Numbered from the stretch's first letter, positions 1 through 6,828 are shown. The stretch: DNA of 9,510 nt from DATBFX01 sp036558305 (GCA_036558305.1 DATBFX010000428.1:1-9510), one strand, 5' to 3'. Numbers and translations are program-made. The notes: generated from the sequence alone by a model not told the origin.

Positions 1-76
1 TCGTTAGTCGTCAGTCGTGAGAACGATGCGTAACCGTCGTTCTGTCCGTCCATCCGTCTCTCCTGACGACTAACGA
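1..76. repeat. Inverted repeat with nested hairpin past the metallopeptidase gene
   Basis: Bases 1-14 (TCGTTAGTCGTCAG) are the exact reverse complement of 63-76, a 14-bp perfect inverted repeat. Nested between the arms is a second hairpin, AGAACGA at 20-26 with TCGTTCT at 37-43 around a 10-nt loop. The structure lies just beyond the stop codon of the minus-strand metallopeptidase, so it could fold at the 3' end of that transcript and act as a terminator or stabiliser. There is no T-tract. The left arm starts at the first base of the window, so the element probably extends outside it. Confidence 0.6.
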
Positions 77-92
77 CTAACGACTAACGACT
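67..92. repeat. Heptamer tandem repeat (CGACTAA)
   Basis: Three perfect copies of the 7-mer CGACTAA (67-73, 74-80, 81-87) are followed by a partial copy CGACT (88-92). The array ends four bases before the metallopeptidase stop codon at 96-98. The same heptamer appears in reverse orientation at 1-7, which gives the surrounding inverted repeat. It resembles the short tandemly repeated heptamers (STRR type) known between genes of some cyanobacteria. Membership in a dispersed genomic family is inference. Confidence 0.85.
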
Positions 93-95
93 CGC

Positions 96-1208
96 TCAGA
101 TTTTCACGTTGCAGGCCAGGAAGCCGTTCTGGTAGCCGTTCATGATCGCCTGGGCGCGCTCCTCGCCGCTGCCGTGGGCCTGCGGGTCGAGTTCGCCGAC
201 CCCGTTGGGGTCGCCCAGCATCTGCAAGGCGAGGTCTACCGCCTGGTTGATGTCGGTGTCCTGAAGGAGCCCGCGCGTGTGAGCGTCTTGCGCCCAGGCG
301 CCCGCCATGCAGTCGGCCATGATCTCCAACTCGATGCTGTAGACCTCGTTCCACTTCGATGGGGTCTGACCGGGATCGACCCGGACCAGACCGACGCCCG
401 TTTGGATGTGGTGGGCCCACTCATGGGCGATCACGAACGCGGCGGCGAAGGGTTGCAGACCCGACATGAACGGGATGTCGAGGTAGATTGTGAGATCGGG
501 CGGGCAGAAGAAACCGGCGAAGTTGCCCGCCTCGGCCGGACCGCAGCCGGTCATCGGCGCTTGCCCCGCGTTGACGACGACGATCTTCGGCGACTGGTAG
601 GTGAACTCGGTGTAGCTGATGACGTCGCGCCAGAAGGCGTCGAGGTCGTTGACGACGTTGGTGATCAGATCGCCCTCGGTAATCGGGGTGACCTCGGCCG
701 TGGCGCTGCCGTACTGCTGGATCGCCTGGGCGACGAATTCGGGGCTGCTGCCGAAGAACCAGCGCCACGCCCCCTGGTCGTCCTGGACCAGGTACATCGT
801 GTCGGACAGCCAGGCATCTTTACCGTTCTGATCGGTGTAGGGCTGGGCGAACGCGACCTCGGCCGCCCGGTCGTAGTTCTTGCCGGTCACCCCCCACGTC
901 CAGGGGCCGAGCGTCACGCCGAGGACCTGCGCCCGCCCGGCCTGGACCTGCGTGTAGGCGGCCTGGAAGGCGCCGACGGCGGCGGCGCGGGGCACCACCG
1001 CGTGGGCGTCGGGGTGGATCAAGTCATACATGGCATTGAAGTTGCGGTCGGCGGCGAGTTGGAAGATCTGCTGCGCGGCCGCGGCCGCGTTCGCCCGGTC
1101 GCGCAGGTCGGCCTGCGCATCCTGGGCGCGGGCGCTTCCGGTCGCCGCCAGGGGTGCGACGAACGACACCATCAGGAGCAGGACAGCAGTGACGAGTCTC
1201 CCGCGCAT
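96..1208 (-). CDS. Secreted neutral zinc metallopeptidase with NTF2-like N-terminal region
   Basis: Predicted exported zinc endopeptidase of the YpfJ-type neutral metallopeptidase family (Zn_peptidase), 370 aa. Residues 5-28 form a signal peptide (hydrophobic core LVTAVLLLMV, cleavage near ARA-Q). Residues about 40-155 look like an NTF2-like domain, an inference from the pattern. The catalytic part has the zinc motif HEWAH at about 262-266, followed by the family block EIMADCMAGAW (about 295-305), whose Glu is the likely third ligand. The family pattern CGP...FFCPPD..IYLD at 222-244 is also present, with paired Cys. The ATG at 1208 is preferred over an in-frame TTG at 1226 because GGGAGG lies immediately upstream and the signal peptide then starts properly. 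Natural substrate unknown. It is divergent from the glycine-rich gene at 1401. Confidence 0.9.
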   Translation of the reverse strand: MRGRLVTAVLLLMVSFVAPLAATGSARAQDAQADLRDRANAAAAAQQIFQLAADRNFNAMYDLIHPDAHAVVPRAAAVGAFQAAYTQVQAGRAQVLGVTLGPWTWGVTGKNYDRAAEVAFAQPYTDQNGKDAWLSDTMYLVQDDQGAWRWFFGSSPEFVAQAIQQYGSATAEVTPITEGDLITNVVNDLDAFWRDVISYTEFTYQSPKIVVVNAGQAPMTGCGPAEAGNFAGFFCPPDLTIYLDIPFMSGLQPFAAAFVIAHEWAHHIQTGVGLVRVDPGQTPSKWNEVYSIELEIMADCMAGAWAQDAHTRGLLQDTDINQAVDLALQMLGDPNGVGELDPQAHGSGEERAQAIMNGYQNGFLACNVKI

Positions 1209-1262
1209 CTCTCCCTCCCTTGCCAAGAGTCGCGACCCGCCGCTCGCCTCACGGGGCGATCC

Positions 1263-1290
1263 AGGATACCGTACCGGCGAAAGCTGCCCA
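1263..1290 (-). promoter_or_regulatory. Possible weak promoter of the metallopeptidase
   Basis: On the minus strand TGGGCA (1290-1285) and TATCCT (1268-1263) are separated by 16 bp. Each matches the sigma-A hexamers at four of six positions. The site is about 55 bp upstream of the ATG. It is the best pair I found here, but it could occur by chance. Confidence 0.3.
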
Positions 1291-1306
1291 CGCTATGAGT
1301 CTGGCG

Positions 1307-1335
1307 TTGGCAGGCGTCGTCGCCAAATCTACTAT
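1307..1335 (+). promoter_or_regulatory. Sigma-A-type promoter for the glycine-rich protein
   Basis: TTGGCA at 1307-1312 (five of six to TTGACA) and TACTAT at 1330-1335 (four of six to TATAAT) are separated by exactly 17 bp. This places the start of transcription near 1342 and a leader of about 60 nt before the ATG at 1401. An inverted repeat TTGGC-N10-GCCAA (1307-1311 and 1322-1326) covers the -35 and spacer and could be an operator. The leader also carries the 10-bp palindrome CGGTCGACCG at 1367-1376. Confidence 0.6.
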
Positions 1336-1400
1336 GTTCTGGGAAGACTCAACGGTTGAAGCGGTCCGGTCGACCGTCGCTGAAGCGGAGGGAACAGACC

Positions 1401-2033
1401 ATGGTCAGCCAACAGCCCGCCGATAATCCGCTCAAGGGTTTGTTCGGCGGCGGGGCGACCGCGGGCGGACAGCCCGTATCCCCCGAAACCCAGGCCGCGG
1501 CGAAGGACTTCGTCGCCCGGTACGAGAACGGCGATCCGTCGGAAGGGTATAGCGCGGAAGAGGCCGAAAAGTACTTCAGGGCCGCCCTGCAGCATGCGTC
1601 GCCGGATCAACTCCAAAAGGCCGGCGAGCAGGCGATGGCCAAGATGAACCCCGACCAACGCGCCGCCTTCGCCGAGATGCTCAAACAACGGCAGGCCGGG
1701 CAAGGGTTCGTCCCGATCCAGCAGGCCGGCGGGGGCACCGCGCCCGCGGCCGCCGGGACAGCCGGCGCGACCACGCCCGCCGGTGGCGGCGGTGGCGGCG
1801 GACTCGGCGACATCCTCGGAAGCTTGATGGGCGGCGGCTCCGGCGGCGGCGGACTCGGCGACATCCTGGGCGGTCTGCTCGGCGGCGGTCAGGCCAGCGC
1901 GCAGACCGGCGTCCAGCAGGGATCGACCGGTGGCGGCGGTGGGCTCGGCGACATCCTCGGCTCGACGGCCGGCAAGGCCGCCATCGCCGGTGTCGCGGCG
2001 TTCGCCATGAAGGAACTGCTTGATAAGGACTAG
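1401..2033 (+). CDS. Glycine-rich protein with three GLGDILG repeats
   Basis: A 210-aa protein of unknown function. The N-terminal half (residues 28-98) is charged and helical, with the block YSAEEAEKYFRAAL and then a stretch ending NPDQRAAFAEML. This resembles small helical domains in uncharacterised proteins of Chloroflexota, Deinococcus and Cyanobacteria. The C-terminal half is glycine-rich and carries GLGDILG three times (134-140, 151-157, 181-187), joined by G-rich linkers. This is like the low-complexity tails of DUF937/YidB-type proteins. It ends in a small hydrophobic segment (191-204) and a charged tail. There is no signal peptide. The start at ATG 1401 has GGAGGG about 10 nt upstream, and an upstream in-frame ATG at 1356 has no such site. 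It has its own promoter at 1307-1335 and ends at a hairpin shared with the next, convergent gene. Confidence 0.8.
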   Translation: MVSQQPADNPLKGLFGGGATAGGQPVSPETQAAAKDFVARYENGDPSEGYSAEEAEKYFRAALQHASPDQLQKAGEQAMAKMNPDQRAAFAEMLKQRQAGQGFVPIQQAGGGTAPAAAGTAGATTPAGGGGGGGLGDILGSLMGGGSGGGGLGDILGGLLGGGQASAQTGVQQGSTGGGGGLGDILGSTAGKAAIAGVAAFAMKELLDKD

Positions 2034-2049
2034 GCCACGGTCGTCGGCT

Positions 2050-2088
2050 GAGGCGGCGCCCGCCAGAGAGCCGGGCAGGCGCCGCCTC
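2050..2088. terminator. GC-rich hairpin between convergent genes
   Basis: GAGGCGGCGCC (2050-2060) pairs perfectly with GGCGCCGCCTC (2078-2088), an 11-bp all-perfect stem with a 17-nt loop. It lies 16 nt past the stop of the glycine-rich gene and 13 nt past the stop of the convergent secreted-protein gene, so it is placed to terminate both. No T-tract follows on either strand. Confidence 0.65.
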
Positions 2089-2101
2089 GACGCGTCGGGC
2101 G

Positions 2102-2548
2102 CTACCGCGGTCGGTGCAAGACCAGGTAGGAGTCGCCAAACGCCTGAATGCATTGGGTCGAGATGCAGCCCTGGAACTCGACGAAGACCTGGGCCGCACC
2201 GGGGTGGAACCCGCCGCCGTTGCCGACGATCGGGATGGCGACCGTTTGCACGCCGGGCGCGCACACCACCTCGTCCGCACCGGCACCCGAAACCTGGTTC
2301 CAGCCGGTGCCTTGCACGACGGTGGCGTCGATGTCGACCTCGGCGCCCTCCGCCACGGCCTGGTCGATGCAGGAGACGGTCAATGTCACGAAAACGGTGT
2401 TGGTGTGGTCCATGGACACACTCGGCGCGCTGACGTGGAACGGGGCCGGTCCCGGATCGCCTCCGGCCGCACCAGCGGGGGTGGCGATCAACGGCAGCGT
2501 CAGGAGCGCCAACACCGCAGCCATGCCGTGGAACCATCGAATGCGCAT
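2102..2548 (-). CDS. Small secreted protein with four cysteines, function unknown
   Basis: A 148-aa protein with a clear Sec signal peptide (residues 1-28: Arg-rich start, hydrophobic MAAVLALLTLPLIA, cleavage near AGA-A). The mature part is about 120 aa, rich in Val, Thr and Gly, and looks like a beta-sandwich. It has four Cys (60, 96, 128, 133), which could form two disulfides outside the cell. Strand-like stretches are NTVFVTLTVSC, VQTVAIPIV and AQVFVEFQGC. I do not recognise the family; small secreted actinobacterial proteins of unknown function look alike. The ATG is preceded by only a weak AAAGGG about 12 nt away. It is convergent with the glycine-rich gene and divergent from the DUF4037 gene. 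Confidence 0.75.
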   Translation of the reverse strand: MRIRWFHGMAAVLALLTLPLIATPAGAAGGDPGPAPFHVSAPSVSMDHTNTVFVTLTVSCIDQAVAEGAEVDIDATVVQGTGWNQVSGAGADEVVCAPGVQTVAIPIVGNGGGFHPGAAQVFVEFQGCISTQCIQAFGDSYLVLHRPR

Positions 2549-2707
2549 TGTCCACTACCCTTTCTCGACACGTCTATGCTCTTCCAGCAATGGTTCGCGT
2601 TCCAAGAGACGTCTCCCGACATCGGGAACGCACGAGCGCCGGGAAGGTTTCGCCGCCGAAAGGGCGCGCGAGGTCCGTGCGGCACGTTCCTCGATCTACG
2701 GCCGAAC

Positions 2708-2714
2708 AGGAGGT
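2708..2714 (+). promoter_or_regulatory. Shine-Dalgarno that fixes the DUF4037 start
   Basis: AGGAGGT lies 6 nt before the GTG at 2721. The reading frame stays open upstream to 2148, antisense to the secreted-protein gene. This perfect ribosome binding site, and the start of recognisable family sequence right after it, set the real start at GTG 2721. Confidence 0.8.
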
Positions 2715-2720
2715 CGCGGC

Positions 2721-3830
2721 GTGCCCGAGTTCGTTCCTGGTCAGCAACTCAGTCACCTCTTCTACGAGGAGGTCGTCGCGCCGATCCTCGCCGAAGCGTT
2801 CCCGTCGCTGCGCTACTCCGCCGCGCTGATCGGGTACGGATCGGAGGTCCTGGGGTACGACACCGCCCGCTCGACCGACCACGAGTGGGGGCCACGGCTC
2901 CTGCTCTTCGTCGCCGACGAGGATCTTGCGGAGCAGCGCGAACGGATCGTCGCCGTCCTGGCCGAGCGATTGCCTCCCTCTTTCCGCGGATACAGCGCCA
3001 ACTTCGGTCCACCCGGCGCCGATGGGGTGAGGCTGCCGGAGCCGCGGGAGACGGGTCCCGTCGCGCACAAAGTCGAGGTCCTCGCGCCGGGTGCGTGGTT
3101 CGCATCGCGGCTTGGGATCGACCCGGCGGCCGGATTGACGGTCGCGGACTGGTTGGCGGTGCCGCAGCAGCGGCTGCTGGAGATGACCGCCGGACGCGTC
3201 TACCACGACGGGTTGGGCGAGATTGAACCGCGCCGCGCCGCCCTCGCTTGGTACCCGTACGACGTCTGGCTCTATCTCTTGGCCTGCCAGTGGCAGCGGA
3301 TCGAGCAACAGGAACCGTTCGTCGGGCGAACCGGCGAGGTCGGCGACGAGATCGGTTCGCGCCTGATCGCGGCGACGCTCGTCCGCGATCTGATGCGGCT
3401 CTGCTTCCTGACGGAGCGCCGGTACGCGCCCTACACCAAATGGTTCGGCACTGCCTTCGCCGGGCTGGATTGCGCCGGGGAGTTGATGCCGGTTTTCGAC
3501 CGGGTGTTTGCGGCGGAGACGTGGCGAGCCCGCGAACGGCACCTCTGCGACGCCTACGAAATCGTCGCCCGGATGCACAACGCGCTCGCCGTGACACCGC
3601 CGCTGGACACGGGGGCGTCGTACTTCTATGGACGCCCGTTCCGCGTGATCAACGCCGGGCGCTTCGTCGCGGCGCTCGCCGGCGCGATCGCCTCGCCCGC
3701 GGTCAACGCGATCGTCGTGCGGAGCGGTGGCGTGGGGTCGATCGACCAGATCACCGACAACGTCGAGGTGTTGGAGCAGCCGGCACGCTACGACGATCTG
3801 CGCGCGTTGTACGGCTCGCCGTCGCGATGA
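2721..3830 (+). CDS. DUF4037 domain-containing protein
   Basis: A cytoplasmic protein of 369 aa that matches the DUF4037 family from start to end. The N-terminal part has GYGSEVLGYDTARSTDHEWGPRLLLF in pieces over residues 38-63: Gly-Tyr-Gly-Ser, then Asp47, then the hallmark STDHEWGPR at 51-59. It resembles the Gly-Ser plus acidic arrangement of nucleotidyltransferase-fold proteins. The middle holds WYPYDVWLYLLACQW (177-191), and the C-terminal half has TERRYAPYTKWFGTAF (231-246), another family block. Biochemical activity is unknown; a nucleotidyltransferase-like role is inference from family pattern. It begins with GTG behind a perfect AGGAGGT. The PPOX enzyme follows 124 nt later on the same strand with no strong terminator between, so co-transcription is possible. 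Confidence 0.87.
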   Translation: MPEFVPGQQLSHLFYEEVVAPILAEAFPSLRYSAALIGYGSEVLGYDTARSTDHEWGPRLLLFVADEDLAEQRERIVAVLAERLPPSFRGYSANFGPPGADGVRLPEPRETGPVAHKVEVLAPGAWFASRLGIDPAAGLTVADWLAVPQQRLLEMTAGRVYHDGLGEIEPRRAALAWYPYDVWLYLLACQWQRIEQQEPFVGRTGEVGDEIGSRLIAATLVRDLMRLCFLTERRYAPYTKWFGTAFAGLDCAGELMPVFDRVFAAETWRARERHLCDAYEIVARMHNALAVTPPLDTGASYFYGRPFRVINAGRFVAALAGAIASPAVNAIVVRSGGVGSIDQITDNVEVLEQPARYDDLRALYGSPSR

Positions 3831-3954
3831 ACCACCACCCCGCGGACGCGATCCTGGCAAGGTTGTTGCACCGCCGTTCGCGGGAGATCCGAGGGGCCGG
3901 TCAGGGGCGGTGCGGTCCGGGTTCGACCCGACCGAAGTCGTGCGGGGAGACGTA

Positions 3955-4380
3955 ATGGCAGACACGACAACGATGGAACAACGGGTTCAGGCAGCGCCGA
4001 TCGCGAGTCTGGCCCCATTCGTTCGCCAGAAGGCGGCGTTGCTGACGACCTATCGTCGCGACGGCACGCCGGTCGGCACCGCGGTCAACATCGCCGTCGA
4101 GGGCGATCACGCCTTCGTGCGGAGTTGGGACACGTCCGGCAAGATCAAGCGAATCCGCAACAACCCCGAGGTGGAGATCGCGCCGTCGACGATGAGTGGC
4201 AAACCGCTCGGTCCGGCGATCCGGGCGCGGGCCAGGATATTGAGCGGTGCCGAGTCGGAGCACGCCGGCAAATTGATCGAGCGCAAACACCCGATCCTGC
4301 AGGGTGTCGTCGTGCCCGTCTTCCACCGCCTGCGCCGGCTCACGACGACGCACGTCGAACTGAGACCGATCGAGGCTTGA
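3955..4380 (+). CDS. PPOX-class F420-dependent oxidoreductase (Rv2061-like)
   Basis: A 141-aa split-beta-barrel protein of the pyridoxamine-phosphate-oxidase-like superfamily, predicted to bind deazaflavin F420 and act as a small cytoplasmic reductase. Family features in order are LLTTYRRDGTPVGTAVNIAV (29-48), the dinucleotide-site-like SGKIKRIRNNPEVEIAP (61-77), SGKPLGPAIRARARIL (81-96) and a C-terminal strand THVELRPIE. The length is normal for the group. ATG 3955 has GGGGAGA 4 nt upstream; the frame is open further 5' but without family sequence. Substrate unknown. F420 rather than FMN or heme is inferred from similarity to the Rv2061-type subfamily. The gene ends at a long hairpin facing a convergent gene. 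Confidence 0.88.
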   Translation: MADTTTMEQRVQAAPIASLAPFVRQKAALLTTYRRDGTPVGTAVNIAVEGDHAFVRSWDTSGKIKRIRNNPEVEIAPSTMSGKPLGPAIRARARILSGAESEHAGKLIERKHPILQGVVVPVFHRLRRLTTTHVELRPIEA

Positions 4381-4405
4381 GGAGGACGGGATCGCGTGGC
4401 ACCGC

Positions 4406-4449
4406 GCGGCCTGCTCGCGGCGTCACCCAGGACGCCGCGAGCGGGCCGC
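4406..4449. terminator. Strong 19-bp hairpin between convergent genes
   Basis: GCGGCC-T-GCTCGCGGCGTC (4406-4424) pairs with GACGCCGCGAGC-G-GGCCGC (4431-4449). All 19 positions pair apart from one T/G wobble, around a 6-nt loop ACCCAG. It lies 25 nt after the PPOX stop and 20 nt after the stop of the convergent secreted-protein gene. It has no T-tract, as is common in very GC-rich genomes, and probably serves both directions. Confidence 0.75.
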
Positions 4450-4469
4450 AACCGCTTCCGGCGGGCCGG

Positions 4470-4904
4470 CTACGGGTGGACGTTGGCGCAGGCGACGAGC
4501 GTGAAGTCGGCCTTGCGCACCGAGACCGAGTTGATCTCGTCGAGGTCGTCGTCGGCCGTCCCGCGGGTGGTGCCCACGCCGACGCTGTTGGCCCGGTAGA
4601 ACCCGCCGATCACGTCGTCGGCCGAGTAGGGTTCGAGGGCGCAGACGTGGTTGTCGTAGTAGAGCGAGAGGTAGTTGGCGCCGGGTTTGAGACCGAAGGC
4701 GACGACGTTGATCCGGGTGCCGCCACCGGACAACTGGCGCAGGTCGGCGAAGCCGCTGACGCCGGAACTGTGGACGGCGTGGAATTGGACCTGGACATGG
4801 CTGGCACTGGCCGCGGTCGAGGACGGCGCCACGGCGCCCAGGAGCAGGACGACGAGGGCGAGGGGCGCCGCAACGCGCGACAGCAACGTCAACGGGTGCT
4901 TCAT
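4470..4904 (-). CDS. Small secreted protein, function unknown
   Basis: A 144-aa protein with a signal peptide (residues 1-33; core LALVVLLLGAVA, cleavage near TAA-S or SAS-H). The mature part, about 110 aa, has alternating hydrophobic beta-strand patterns: HVQVQFHAV, TRINVVAFGLKPGANYLSLYYDN and INSVSVRKADFTLVACANV. Two Cys (88, 139) could make a disulfide. The GLKPGxxYxSxYYD pattern and the DDLDEINSVSVR stretch recall small exported beta-sandwich proteins of the CHRD or Cu/Zn-SOD-like type, but the metal-binding His set of a SOD is not seen, so I leave it unnamed. GAGGAGG upstream of ATG 4904 supports the start. It is divergent from the sigma-factor gene across about 350 bp. Confidence 0.78.
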   Translation of the reverse strand: MKHPLTLLSRVAAPLALVVLLLGAVAPSSTAASASHVQVQFHAVHSSGVSGFADLRQLSGGGTRINVVAFGLKPGANYLSLYYDNHVCALEPYSADDVIGGFYRANSVGVGTTRGTADDDLDEINSVSVRKADFTLVACANVHP

Positions 4905-5257
4905 CGGGGGTCCTCCTCGGCGATCGGGCCGGCGGCCGGCGGCGGGGACGTCTCGCCTCGGTCGCGGCGAACCCCATTCCTACGCGCCGCGGTTCCGATC
5001 GGATGGCAAACGAGATTCAATGTCTTTCAGATTTAGGAGAGTGATAGGCTACACATTACGCTCGTCTGAGAAATGTAGCGCCGGCGACCTTTTGCAAAAT
5101 GTCGACGCTTCCCGATCCTGCCCGATCGGGCGGCTCGGATCGGTGGCCACCCCGAGGCGGTACACTAGCGGAGGGCCTGCCGGCCTCGACGGCACCGACC
5201 GTCCGGCGCGGCAACGCACCTCGGATGGTGGGATCCCCGTGGCGGTAGGGAAGGCTT
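4905..5257. other. Intergenic region between secreted protein and ECF sigma factor
   Basis: I see no gene in this 353-bp stretch. Its centre (about 5005-5100) is clearly richer in A+T than the rest of the window, as expected for divergent promoters. It contains a hairpin-like inverted repeat GCTACA (5048-5053) and TGTAGC (5074-5079), and a 10-bp perfect palindrome TTTTGCAAAA (5090-5099). TACACT at 5161-5166 could be a -10 for the sigma gene, but no matching -35 stands 17 bp upstream. The last part before 5258 is GC-rich leader. Confidence 0.5.
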
Positions 5258-6016
5258 GTGGGTAGCACGAGCAGCCAGGCAACGCCAGGAAATCCGCGGG
5301 CGATCCGTGCCCCGCTGAGCGACGAGGCGGTCCGGCCGCGGACCCGCCGTCAAACTGGCGAGCGCGTGGTGCCGGGCGGGGATCGGGCCATGCCGGCCGA
5401 TCGCGCGATGCAAGACGCGGACGACGGCGCCCTGATGTGGCGGATCCGCCAGGGCGACGCCGCCGCGTTCGCCACCCTCTACAACCGCTACGCGCCGCAG
5501 GTCTACGGGTTGACGCTGGCGGTCCTGCGCGACGAGCGTCTGGCCGAGGAGGCCACCCACGACGTGTTCCTCGGGCTGTGGCAGCGGCCGCAGGTGTTCG
5601 AGCACGGCCAGGGCGTGTTCGTCGGTTGGTTGCTCCGGATCGCCCGCAACCGGGCGATCGACCTGTTGCGCCGCAGCCACGAACAGCCTTTCGCGGTGCC
5701 GGTTGCCGCCGGCGCCGATGCGCCGCCGGACGTCGCCGGTTGGTTGGTCGATCCCGATCCCGACCCGGCCGATCAGGCGATTTCGCTCCTCGCCGGCCGG
5801 GAGGTCCACGCCGCGCTCGCCCGCCTGGCGCCCGACCACCGGCGGTTGCTGGAGTTGGCCTACTTCGGCGGTCTGAGCCAAAGCCAGATCGCCGCCCACC
5901 TGGACCGGCCGCTCGGTACCGTCAAGACCCAGATCCGGACCGCGATGCAGCGTCTGGCGGACCTGTTGGACGGTTGGAACCCGGCCCGCGATGAGGCCGG
6001 AGGTCATCGCCGATGA
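5258..6016 (+). CDS. ECF RNA polymerase sigma factor (SigK-like)
   Basis: A 252-aa extracytoplasmic-function sigma factor that would direct RNA polymerase to its own promoter set. Region 2 spans about 70-140: AAFATLYNRYAPQVYGLTLAVLRD, then EEATHDVFLGLW (-10 recognition helix area) and WLLRIARNRAIDLLRR. A variable linker is followed by region 4 at 183-236, with helix-turn-helix LSQSQIAAHLDRPLGTVKTQIRTAMQRL. Start choice is uncertain. GTG 5258 has a GGGAAGG-like site, but residues 1-50 are unlike usual ECF proteins. ATG 5390 or ATG 5408 would give a normal-length protein of 208 or 202 aa. The stop overlaps the anti-sigma start by ATGA, so the two proteins are coupled in translation. SigK-type grouping is inferred from that RskA-like partner. 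Confidence 0.88.
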   Translation: MGSTSSQATPGNPRAIRAPLSDEAVRPRTRRQTGERVVPGGDRAMPADRAMQDADDGALMWRIRQGDAAAFATLYNRYAPQVYGLTLAVLRDERLAEEATHDVFLGLWQRPQVFEHGQGVFVGWLLRIARNRAIDLLRRSHEQPFAVPVAAGADAPPDVAGWLVDPDPDPADQAISLLAGREVHAALARLAPDHRRLLELAYFGGLSQSQIAAHLDRPLGTVKTQIRTAMQRLADLLDGWNPARDEAGGHRR

Positions 6017-6828
6017 GCAACGGCGTATCGTCGTCACCGCCCGCTTCCCCGGTCCTGAGCTGCGACGACGTCGAGGCCACGCTCGGGGCGTACGCGCTCG
6101 GGGTGTTGGAGCCGGAGGAACGGCGAGCGATCGCGGCCCACCTCGCCGGTTGCCCCGGTTGCCGGGCGGCACTCGCCCGCCAGACACGGGCGGCGACCGC
6201 GCTCGGTCTTAGCGTGGCGCCGGTGGCGCCGCCTCCCGACCTCGCGCGGCGACTCCTGGTCGAGATCGGCCACGACACCGGCCCCGCCACACCGCCGATT
6301 GCACCGGTGCCCATTCCGGCCAAACCGGCCGGCTCCGAACGACGGTGGCGCCGAGTGGCGGCGGCGGCGGCGGTGGTGGCCGCGGTGCTGCTGGTGAGTC
6401 TGGTCGCGGTGACGGTCCTGCTCCGCCAAACCCAGCAAGCGCGCGACGACGCGATCGGCGACCGGCAGGAGATCGCCGAGTACCTCGGGGCCGGCGGGAC
6501 GATCACGGCGCTGGTTCCGGCTCCCGGCGCCTCCGCGACCGACGGGCAGGGCAGCCTGATCGTGGCGCCGGATCAGCCACGGGCGGCGCTCGTGGTCTCG
6601 GGACTGACGACGGGCGGCGGGCGCCGCTACCGGGTCTGGGTCGAGCGCGGCGGTGCCCGCACCTGGCTGGACGATCTCGAAGTGGATGCGGACGGGACCG
6701 GCTACCTCATCGCCTCGGCTCCGGAACCGATGGTGACGTACGACACGATCGGCATCGCGTTGGAGACGACCGGGCAGGCCAGCCGCGACCTCCTGACCGC
6801 GCCGATCCGGCCGGTATCGGGAGCCTGA
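6013..6828 (+). CDS. Membrane anti-sigma factor with zinc-finger and RskA-like domains
   Basis: A 271-aa single-pass membrane protein predicted to bind and hold the ECF sigma factor encoded just before it. The cytoplasmic N-terminus has the ZAS motif, HLAGCPGC (His43-x3-Cys47-x2-Cys50), with Cys17 as a possible fourth zinc ligand. The preceding helix DDVEATLGAYALGVLEPEERRAI is typical of the RskA/RsgI-like group. A transmembrane helix runs from about 115 to 137, preceded by an Arg-rich stretch. The outer part (about 140-265) resembles the RskA C-terminal domain, with GRRYRVWVERGG (203-214) matching the usual YxVWl core. Release probably works through regulated proteolysis, as in the family; the trigger is unknown. 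Confidence 0.87.
   Translation: MSNGVSSSPPASPVLSCDDVEATLGAYALGVLEPEERRAIAAHLAGCPGCRAALARQTRAATALGLSVAPVAPPPDLARRLLVEIGHDTGPATPPIAPVPIPAKPAGSERRWRRVAAAAAVVAAVLLVSLVAVTVLLRQTQQARDDAIGDRQEIAEYLGAGGTITALVPAPGASATDGQGSLIVAPDQPRAALVVSGLTTGGGRRYRVWVERGGARTWLDDLEVDADGTGYLIASAPEPMVTYDTIGIALETTGQASRDLLTAPIRPVSGA

Noticed and set aside
174..1298. Long plus-strand open frame opposite the metallopeptidase.
   Set aside because: It is a GC-rich shadow: the minus strand has signal peptide, HEWAH zinc motif and family cysteines, while the plus frame has only Arg/Val/Gly-rich sequence.
2148..2720. Plus-strand frame open upstream of the DUF4037 start, giving a possible 560-aa protein.
   Set aside because: It runs antisense through the secreted-protein gene and has no family sequence. 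A perfect AGGAGGT sets the start at GTG 2721.
3918..3938. GGGTTCGACCC recalls a tRNA T-arm.
   Set aside because: No acceptor stem, anticodon arm or D-arm can be placed around it; only a 5-bp hairpin remains.
4974..5000. CCATTC-N15-CCGATC upstream of the sigma gene, near the CCATCC-N16/17-CCGAAT pattern I recall for mycobacterial SigK.
   Set aside because: Both boxes have mismatches, the spacing is short, and the site is more than 250 bp from the gene. It may be chance.
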